NCBI GenBank assembly: GCA_018666055.1
Contig: JABJAS010000050.1
Location: 1-12,792 of the forward strand
From: Halieaceae bacterium
Lineage (GTDB): Bacteria > Pseudomonadota > Gammaproteobacteria > Pseudomonadales > Halieaceae
Reading direction: 5' to 3'
Length of the DNA: 12,792 nt
The position numbers and the translations under genes were made by a program. The notes under the pieces were generated by a model. It had not been told where the DNA came from. It did no database searches and worked only from the letters and a program-made list of their open reading frames with translations. This document shows positions 8,215-12,792 of this stretch, piece after piece (within the stretch, counting starts at the first letter, position 1; every line of letters begins with the position of its first letter).

Positions 8215-8772
8215 ATGAATGAGGACCACTGCAGACGCTTCTTACACCAGCCAGTTCGGCGGTTAACCGCCGTTTTGTGGGCACTCTGTGCCATTACCGC
8301 CGTGGCAACCCCCGTTTATAAAATCACAGATGAAGACGGCAATATCGTCTTCACCGACCAGTCTCCAACGGTGGACGCCGAGTCAGCGGAGCAGCTGACA
8401 ATACGACCGCTCAATACCGCCGAACCCCTTGCCACAAAACCGGTCGAACCCACGGCGACACCCACTGCGGCGATCATCCCTTTTGAGACTCGGATCGAGC
8501 AACCGGCTGACGGCAGCACCATCCCGATGGGGCCGGGTAATTTCAACGTCACCGCCTTAGTCAGGCCTCCGCTGGCCGACTCTGAGCACTTGCAGCTGGA
8601 AATAGATGGTGCCCCCTATGGGCTTCCACAGAAACAGCACCGGTGGTCCCTCAGCAATATTTATCGGGGTGAGCATCGACTCCGGATTCAGCGGTTACAC
8701 AGCTCAGGAATGCAGGTGGATGTCTCTGACACCAGCACGGTCTTCGTATTACGACCCTCTGTGGCTCGCTAA
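8215..8772 (+). CDS. Exported DUF4124-domain protein of unknown function
   Basis: This 185-residue protein has an N-terminal export signal: Arg15-Arg16, a hydrophobic core (about 17-29) and a likely cleavage site after AVA (29-31). It is followed directly by the DUF4124 motif VYKITDEDGNIVFTDQSP (about 34-51). A Thr/Pro/Ala-rich linker spans about 68-90. The C-terminal part, from about residue 95 (IEQPADGSTIPMGPGNFNV), looks like a small beta-sandwich, Ig-like domain. No lipobox cysteine or catalytic residues are apparent, so the product is probably periplasmic. It is the first gene of the glnL-glnG operon, ending four bases before the glnL start. A similar small DUF4124 gene lies between glnA and ntrB in Pseudomonas as I recall it. 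The ribosome-binding site before ATG 8215 is weak. Function is unknown. Confidence 0.88.
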   Translation: MNEDHCRRFLHQPVRRLTAVLWALCAITAVATPVYKITDEDGNIVFTDQSPTVDAESAEQLTIRPLNTAEPLATKPVEPTATPTAAIIPFETRIEQPADGSTIPMGPGNFNVTALVRPPLADSEHLQLEIDGAPYGLPQKQHRWSLSNIYRGEHRLRIQRLHSSGMQVDVSDTSTVFVLRPSVAR

Positions 8773-8776
8773 CCCC

Positions 8777-9844
8777 ATGCCCAAACTGCCCGCAGACTAT
8801 AACCTCGAGTTGCTCGCCACCAGCGTGGTGTTGCTCGATGCCAAATTGAATGTCTGCGCACTCAATCTGTCCGCCGAAAACTTACTCGGTGTCTCTGCGA
8901 GTCGCGCCCGCGGGCATCCATTAGACGCGCTGCTCGATGAATCCAATGAGTGGTACCCCCTCTTGCATCAAGCACTGTCGGAAAATTACCCCATGGTGCG
9001 GAGAGCCATATCACTGACGACCCGATCTGGCCAACAGAAAACAGTGGATATTACGATCAGTCCAGTCACGGCAAAGGCCGGCAGTCATAGCTTGCTGTTG
9101 GAGCTCAATATGGTCGACCGATTGCAGGCGATAAGCCGCGACGAAAGCGAGTGGCAGGCCCAAGCTTCGCTGAAAGAAATTATGAAAGGCGTCGCCCACG
9201 AAGTGAAAAATCCACTGGGAGGTATCCGCGGTGCCGCGCAACTGCTCTCAGCAGAGCTCCCGGATCCCGCACTCCAAGAATACACTGACATCATTATTTC
9301 CGAGGTGGACAGACTGCATAAGTTAGTGGATCGCATGCTCGGTCCCAGAGAACGTTTAGAACCTCAGCCCACCAATATTCATCAAGTCGCCGAGCATGTT
9401 CGACAATTGATCGAAGCGGAAGCCGAAGGTGCACTGCAGATTGAGCGGGACTATGATCCAAGCCTGCCTGACTTTCTTGCCGATGCAGGACAGCTCACAC
9501 AAGCCTTACTGAATTTAGTGCGCAATGCCTGGCAGGCGTGTGGCGAAGGCGGATTGATCACGCTCCGTACACGGGTTTTTAGACAATTCACCGTAGGCGG
9601 CAACCGACACAAGCTCGTCTGTGCGCTTCAGGTAGCCGACGATGGTCCCGGCGTCTCAGACGAATTAATGCCGCGCTTATTCCTACCCATGGTGACCGGT
9701 AATGCTCAAGGAACCGGCTTAGGGCTCTCGATCGCTCAGCGAATCGCCAACCAACATGGCGGCCTCATTCAAGTTAAGAGCGTCCCCGGCGACACCTGCT
9801 TCACCCTGCTCTTACCCATGGAGATGCAACATGTCCTTAACTGA
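8777..9844 (+). CDS. glnL: Nitrogen regulation sensor histidine kinase GlnL (NtrB)
   Basis: The protein has 355 residues from ATG 8777 (E. coli 349). An in-frame ATG at 8606 exists inside the previous gene, but the family begins near MPKLPADYNLELL and the upstream part looks like a shadow frame. The layout is a cytoplasmic PAS sensor domain (about 8-115), then DHp helices with phospho-acceptor His141 in GVAHEVKNPLGG. The ATPase domain carries an N box (LLNLVRNAWQA, Asn250), G1 (DDGPG, 288-292) and G2 (GTGLGLS, 312-318). There is no membrane segment. GlnL phosphorylates GlnG when nitrogen is limiting and, when bound by PII, removes the phosphate. A poor ribosome-binding site and the 4-base gap after the DUF4124 stop suggest translational coupling. 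It overlaps glnG by 14 bases. Confidence 0.97.
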   Translation: MPKLPADYNLELLATSVVLLDAKLNVCALNLSAENLLGVSASRARGHPLDALLDESNEWYPLLHQALSENYPMVRRAISLTTRSGQQKTVDITISPVTAKAGSHSLLLELNMVDRLQAISRDESEWQAQASLKEIMKGVAHEVKNPLGGIRGAAQLLSAELPDPALQEYTDIIISEVDRLHKLVDRMLGPRERLEPQPTNIHQVAEHVRQLIEAEAEGALQIERDYDPSLPDFLADAGQLTQALLNLVRNAWQACGEGGLITLRTRVFRQFTVGGNRHKLVCALQVADDGPGVSDELMPRLFLPMVTGNAQGTGLGLSIAQRIANQHGGLIQVKSVPGDTCFTLLLPMEMQHVLN

Positions 9845-11243
9845 ACAGGTATGGATTGTAGACGACGACAGCTCAATTCGATGGGTGATGGAAAAAGCAC
9901 TCACGCGCGCCGGGCTGACCAGTCGATTATTCGAAACAGGTCAAGCGGTGTTGGATGCATTGGCAAGCCAAGAACCGATGGTGGTCGTCAGCGATATTAG
10001 AATGCCCGGCATGGATGGTCTTCACCTCCTCTCGAAAATAAAAGCAAAGCTTCCGCATCTGCCAGTCATTATCACCACCGCACACTCTGACTTAGACAGT
10101 GCGGTGAACTCCTACGAAGAGGGTGCCTTTGAGTATTTACCGAAACCATTTGATATTGAAGAAATGGTCTCCATCGTGTCGCGCGCGCAGGCCCAACGCA
10201 GTCAGACCATTACGACAGACGTTACCAGTCCTGACCCCAGCACGACAGAAATCATTGGGAATGCCGCCGCCATGCAGGAGGTGTTTCGTGCCATCGGACG
10301 CCTGGCGCACAGTCACATCACCGTTTTGATTAATGGTGAATCCGGCACCGGTAAGGAATTGGTTGCACGAGCACTTCATCGGCATAGCCCTCGGGCCAAC
10401 AGTGCCTTTGTGGCGCTGAACATGGCGGCGATCCCGCAGGAGCTCATGGAATCTGAGCTTTTTGGTCATGAAAAAGGGGCCTTTACCGGCGCCAACAATC
10501 GCCGAGCGGGTCGCTTTGAACAAGCCAAGGGCGGCACACTCTTTCTCGATGAAATCGGCGATATGCCAGCGGCCACCCAGACCCGGCTATTGCGTGTTTT
10601 ACAAGATGGTGAGTTTTTTCGCGTTGGCGGCGTTGAGTCCATCACAGCCGATGTGCGCATTATCGCCGCCACCCATCAAAATCTAGAGGCCTTGGTTGAA
10701 ACCGGCGCGTTCAGAGAAGATCTATTTCATCGACTCAATGTCATTCGGATTCATGTCCCCAAACTCGCGGAGCGACGCGAGGACATTCCACAGTTGCTCA
10801 GTTATTTTTTAACGGCAGCGAGTCAGGAGCTTGGCGTCGAGACGAAGATCTTATCCAGCGCCGCATTGGACTTTTTGACTCAGCTGCCATGGCCCGGCAA
10901 TGTCCGGCAGTTAGAAAATACCTGTCGGTGGCTCACGGTGATGGCGGCGGGGCGAGAGGTACTGCTTTCTGACCTACCGCCGGAGTTAATTCAGCATCCA
11001 GACGCATCAGCTCGGAAGGAGGCTGATACCTGGCACGCCCAGCTAGCTGATTGGGCGAATCGCCAACTTGCCGAAGGGCAGTCAAACGTCCTTCGTCAGG
11101 CGCTTCCCTTATTTGAATCGATCATGATAGACGCCGCCTTAGATCACACCGGTGGCCGGAAAGCGGAGGCAGCAGAATTGCTGGGATGGGGGCGGAACAC
11201 ATTGACCCGAAAACTCAAAGAGCTTGATCGGCCCGTAAAGTAG
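9831..11243 (+). CDS. glnG: Nitrogen regulation response regulator GlnG (NtrC), sigma-54 activator
   Basis: The protein has 470 residues (E. coli 469). The ATG at 9831 is chosen over an upstream in-frame start because GGAG (9820-9823) precedes it and MSLTEQVWIVDDD is the family N-terminus. The receiver domain has Asp11-Asp13, phospho-acceptor Asp55 in VVSDIRMPG and Lys105 in LPKPF. The AAA+ domain (about 140-380) has Walker A GESGTGK (169-175), the sigma-54-contacting GAFTGA loop (216-221), Walker B TLFLDE (236-241) and an arginine-finger region GAFRED. A Fis-type helix-turn-helix lies at about 444-465 (AAELLGWGRNTLTRKLKEL). Phosphorylated GlnG would bind the GCAC-N7-GTGC sites before glnA and its own operon. 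It converges on secB with 18 bases between stops and no clear terminator. Confidence 0.98.
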   Translation: MSLTEQVWIVDDDSSIRWVMEKALTRAGLTSRLFETGQAVLDALASQEPMVVVSDIRMPGMDGLHLLSKIKAKLPHLPVIITTAHSDLDSAVNSYEEGAFEYLPKPFDIEEMVSIVSRAQAQRSQTITTDVTSPDPSTTEIIGNAAAMQEVFRAIGRLAHSHITVLINGESGTGKELVARALHRHSPRANSAFVALNMAAIPQELMESELFGHEKGAFTGANNRRAGRFEQAKGGTLFLDEIGDMPAATQTRLLRVLQDGEFFRVGGVESITADVRIIAATHQNLEALVETGAFREDLFHRLNVIRIHVPKLAERREDIPQLLSYFLTAASQELGVETKILSSAALDFLTQLPWPGNVRQLENTCRWLTVMAAGREVLLSDLPPELIQHPDASARKEADTWHAQLADWANRQLAEGQSNVLRQALPLFESIMIDAALDHTGGRKAEAAELLGWGRNTLTRKLKELDRPVK

Positions 11244-11261
11244 TTGCCCCCCAAAACGCCG

Positions 11262-11765
11262 CTAGTGCGTCGCGCCCTCGGGAGCCGCGTCAGCTTCCGT
11301 TTCATCCGCTGCTTGTTGTGCGACGGCTTGACGATACAGCGCATCAAAATTGACCGGTGCAATCATCAGTGCGGGGAATCCGCCTCTCACCACTAAGCTG
11401 TCGATCGCCTCTCTGGCGTAAGGGAACAAAATCGTCGGTGCAACGGTCGAAAGCAACTGTCGAAGCGCCTCGCCTTCAATACCCGACACAAAGAAAATAG
11501 CAGCCTGCTGAACCTCCACAAGAAAGGCAGTTTGCTCTTCAAGCTTCGCTGTAATGGTCAGCGTGAGGACCACCTCGTGGTTACCCTCGTCATCGAGACG
11601 GCTACTCTTGGTGTTGAGGTCGACATTAACGTTAGGTTTCCACTCTTGCCGAAATACGTTGGGCGTTGCAGGAGACTCAAACGAGATGTCCTTGGTATAG
11701 ATTCTCTGTGTCACAAACTGTTGCTGTGACGCCTGCTCCTGTGCAGCGGCCTGTTCTTCAGCCAT
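11262..11765 (-). CDS. secB: Protein-export chaperone SecB
   Basis: This is a 167-residue protein, slightly longer than E. coli SecB (155) because of an Ala/Gln-rich N-terminus and an acidic Ala/Glu-rich tail. Family segments are clear: [19 protein letters not shown] (about 20-38), the conserved [11 protein letters not shown] region, [19 protein letters not shown] and the [32 protein letters not shown] block (about 108-139). SecB is a cytoplasmic homotetramer that holds precursor proteins unfolded and hands them to SecA. AAGGAGA lies just upstream of the start. It is the last gene of a minus-strand unit with grxC and a rhodanese, 45 bases after grxC. The same order is known from Pseudomonas and enteric bacteria. 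Confidence 0.98.
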   Translation of the reverse strand: MAEEQAAAQEQASQQQFVTQRIYTKDISFESPATPNVFRQEWKPNVNVDLNTKSSRLDDEGNHEVVLTLTITAKLEEQTAFLVEVQQAAIFFVSGIEGEALRQLLSTVAPTILFPYAREAIDSLVVRGGFPALMIAPVNFDALYRQAVAQQAADETEADAAPEGATH

Positions 11766-11810
11766 GGTCTTTCTCCTTACTAAAAGTATGTGGGTGGTCT
11801 TGCCGAGCCA

Positions 11811-12062
11811 TTACGCCAATAAAGAATCCAGCGTGCCGGAGTGCTCCAACTCATAGAGCTCATCGCAACCGCCAATGTGTTGTTCACCGATCCACACTTG
11901 CGGCACCGATGTTTTACCCGCTTTCAGCGCCATCTGCTGTCGAGCAGCTGGGTCGCCATCAACTGGAATTTCTTGGTAACTCACTCCTTTTCGATCAAGC
12001 AAAGCCTTTGCCTGAGTGCAAAAAGGGCACCACCGAGTGGTGTAGATCACGACACCGGTCAT
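11811..12062 (-). CDS. grxC: Glutaredoxin 3 (GrxC)
   Basis: The protein has 83 residues from ATG 12062, the length of the family. The start is fixed by the ATGA overlap with the stop codon of the upstream rhodanese gene; a longer frame starting at 12095 lies inside that gene. The redox motif is CPFC (C12, C15), with Phe where E. coli has Tyr. The cis-proline loop TSVPQ (51-55) and the glutathione-binding GGCDEL (64-69) are present. Glutaredoxin reduces protein disulfides and glutathione mixed disulfides in the cytoplasm using glutathione. It sits between the rhodanese and secB genes in an evident operon. Confidence 0.96.
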   Translation of the reverse strand: MTGVVIYTTRWCPFCTQAKALLDRKGVSYQEIPVDGDPAARQQMALKAGKTSVPQVWIGEQHIGGCDELYELEHSGTLDSLLA

Positions 12063-12481
12063 TGTGTCACGACAGGGAGTTTCTGTGCATCCCACTCCAT
12101 CATGCCGCCAGTCAGCTTTTGAGCCCGCGTAAACCCCTCTGCCCTGAGGGCTTTAGTCGCGCCTGCAGCAGATTGGCCCATTTTACACACGACCACTACC
12201 GGTTTTTCGCGGAATTTGTCGAGCTCGCTCATACGGCCAGCCAGCGCGGCCGAGGGAATATTCAACGCGTTAGTAATGTGGCCTCGTCCAAAATCCGCTG
12301 CATCCCGAATATCAACAAAAATACCGCCCTCGGTATTCACCAGCTGCACCGCTTCATTGATCGATAAGGCGGGACCGGCTTTTCGCGTTTCGTGAAACAC
12401 CAACATCATCAGCGTCACGGCAAGTGCGGCAATGAGCACCCATTGTTCAGCCATAAATGGCACGATTAAGCTTGTCGACAC
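12059..12481 (-). CDS. Membrane-anchored rhodanese-like protein (YibN type)
   Basis: This is a 140-residue protein with one N-terminal membrane helix (about 13-29) and a single rhodanese domain (about 38-137). Rhodanese features are VDIRDAADFGRGHITNALNI (about 56-75) and the active-site loop CKMGQSA with Cys99, so sulfur transfer is chemically possible. The substrate is unknown. The GTG start at 12481 is preferred over ATG 12454 because AGAGG lies nine bases upstream of it, while the ATG has no visible ribosome-binding site. It matches E. coli YibN in length and in its place before grxC and secB. Its stop overlaps the grxC start by four bases (ATGA), indicating coupled translation. Confidence 0.93.
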   Translation of the reverse strand: MSTSLIVPFMAEQWVLIAALAVTLMMLVFHETRKAGPALSINEAVQLVNTEGGIFVDIRDAADFGRGHITNALNIPSAALAGRMSELDKFREKPVVVVCKMGQSAAGATKALRAEGFTRAQKLTGGMMEWDAQKLPVVTQ

Positions 12482-12563
12482 GTTACCCTACCTCTTATCA
12501 CTACCCACTCTTTATGAAGCGAGCTAGCCTTTTAGCTTGTCATTGCGCCAGCTGAAGTCTTAC

Positions 12564-12579
12564 TGCCGCTCCCGCGGCA
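12564..12579. repeat. Hairpin TGCCGC-TCCC-GCGGCA
   Basis: Perfect 6-bp arms surround a 4-base loop. The right arm is also complementary to TTGCCGC at 12662-12668, so this hairpin and the larger one that follows cannot form at the same time. Confidence 0.55.
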
Positions 12580-12668
12580 ACCCGTCGGCGACCGGCGAGT
12601 ATATCCGTTCAATCAGCCTCCCTCCAGTCAAGACGTGCGCCGGTGCCATGACCGGGTCGGATTGCCGC
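12574..12668. repeat. Long imperfect inverted repeat (about 23 base pairs)
   Basis: Five blocks pair in order: GCGGCAA (12574-12580) with TTGCCGC (12662-12668); CCCG (12581-12584) with CGGG (12653-12656); TC (12585-12586) with GA (12650-12651); GGC (12587-12589) with GCC (12645-12647); ACCGGCG (12591-12597) with CGCCGGT (12638-12644). Small bulges separate them and the loop is 40 bases. This looks like a folded RNA or a mobile-element structure; the strand is undetermined. Confidence 0.6.
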
Positions 12669-12680
12669 CAGCCGCCTAAG

Positions 12681-12725
12681 CTCGATCGCGACAGCACTGC
12701 GACGAGCCTTGGGCACCCCCAAGGC
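12681..12725. repeat. Two adjacent hairpins
   Basis: CTCG-A-TCGC (12681-12689) pairs with GCGA-CGAG (12699-12706), giving eight pairs with one bulged base. Immediately after, GCCTTGGG (12706-12713) pairs perfectly with CCCAAGGC (12718-12725) around a CACC loop. An alternative pairing of CCGCCT (12672-12677) with AGGCGG (12722-12727) would break the second hairpin. Confidence 0.55.
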
Positions 12726-12755
12726 GGTAGAGGCGAGTCATCGGAGCCCATTGCG

Positions 12756-12789
12756 CACGGTATCGGGTGTTCGAGTCTCACCAACCGTG
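12756..12789. repeat. Two-part hairpin at the window edge
   Basis: CACGGT (12756-12761) pairs with ACCGTG (12784-12789), and inside it GGTG (12766-12769) pairs with CACC (12779-12782) around a nine-base loop containing TTCGAGT. The loop recalls a tRNA T-loop, but the stem does not fit a tRNA T-arm. Confidence 0.5.
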
Positions 12790-12792
12790 TCG

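Larger units (their letters stand above)
12482..12792. other. Unassigned right-edge region rich in inverted repeats
   Basis: These 311 bases hold no recognised gene. Open frames exist on both strands (for example 12784-12560 minus), but their products match no family I know and their composition fits a GC-rich non-coding segment. The part from about 12560 to 12792 contains several long complementary arms, listed separately, and continues off the window. The expected neighbour in Pseudomonas, a phosphoglycerate mutase gene, is not seen. The rhodanese-operon promoter should lie here, but I found no convincing hexamers. Confidence 0.6.

Noticed and set aside
8606..8776. N-terminal extension of GlnL from ATG 8606
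   Set aside because: It would lie inside the DUF4124 gene in another frame and add 57 residues not found in NtrB proteins; start 8777 gives the normal length.
11666..12367. 233-codon plus-strand open frame
   Set aside because: It is antisense to secB, grxC and the rhodanese gene, all of which have clear family motifs and linked starts; the frame has no recognisable domain.
12560..12784. 74-codon minus-strand open frame near the right edge
   Set aside because: It has no family resemblance and no good ribosome-binding site, an open plus-strand frame covers the same bases, and the segment is dominated by inverted repeats.
12677..12792. 6S RNA on the minus strand
   Set aside because: GGTTGGTGAG and a CCTTGGG/CCCAAGG hairpin recall the 3' half of 6S RNA, but the following GCATGC-type element is missing and the segment near the edge folds on itself instead of forming a long rod.
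12756..12792. tRNA 3' end (TTCGAGT loop)
   Set aside because: The five bases on either side of the loop do not pair as a T-stem, and no anticodon arm or acceptor stem can be found upstream.

Overview
The window looks like chromosomal core sequence from a gammaproteobacterium. A marine Cellvibrionales/Halieaceae-like or Pseudomonas-related organism is my inference, because protein lengths, motifs and gene order fit that group; I could not run a search. Two neighbourhoods known from gammaproteobacteria sit side by side. The first is serB / divergent ahpA(smp, ytjB) / parC. The second is typA / divergent glnA / ntrBC, followed by secB, glutaredoxin and a membrane rhodanese. An elaA-type acetyltransferase joins the two.

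Layout: 1-237 (-) is the start of a probable serB, cut by the window edge. 336-1610 (+) is an AhpA/YtjB-family membrane protein with a decayed cyclase-like domain. 1622-3871 (-) is parC. 4031-4504 (+) is an ElaA-like GNAT, tail to tail with typA/bipA (4508-6322, -). 6323-6657 is a regulatory region with two near-consensus NtrC sites 32 bp apart, a sigma-54 promoter and a leader with two short palindromes. 6658-8064 (+) is glnA. 8095-8119 is a strong intrinsic terminator whose T tract runs into a candidate sigma-70 promoter, and a perfect NtrC palindrome covers the predicted start site. 8215-11243 (+) is an operon of a DUF4124 exported protein, glnL (ntrB) and glnG (ntrC). 11262-12481 (-) is an operon of a rhodanese-like membrane protein, grxC and secB. 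12482-12792 has no convincing gene but is rich in inverted repeats.

The centre is a classical nitrogen-regulation unit. GlnL phosphorylates GlnG, which with sigma-54 would drive glnA from upstream enhancer sites. The same regulator probably limits its own operon through the operator at 8149-8163. GlnA keeps the adenylylation tyrosine, so a GlnE/GlnB-type activity control is expected elsewhere in the genome.

Most of the window is ordinary, well-conserved biology. The parts that deserve a second look are the structured, unassigned right edge (a possible structured RNA, or less likely the 5' end of a group II intron), the degenerate cyclase domain in AhpA, the unknown exported protein co-transcribed with ntrBC, and the compact terminator-promoter-operator cassette after glnA.
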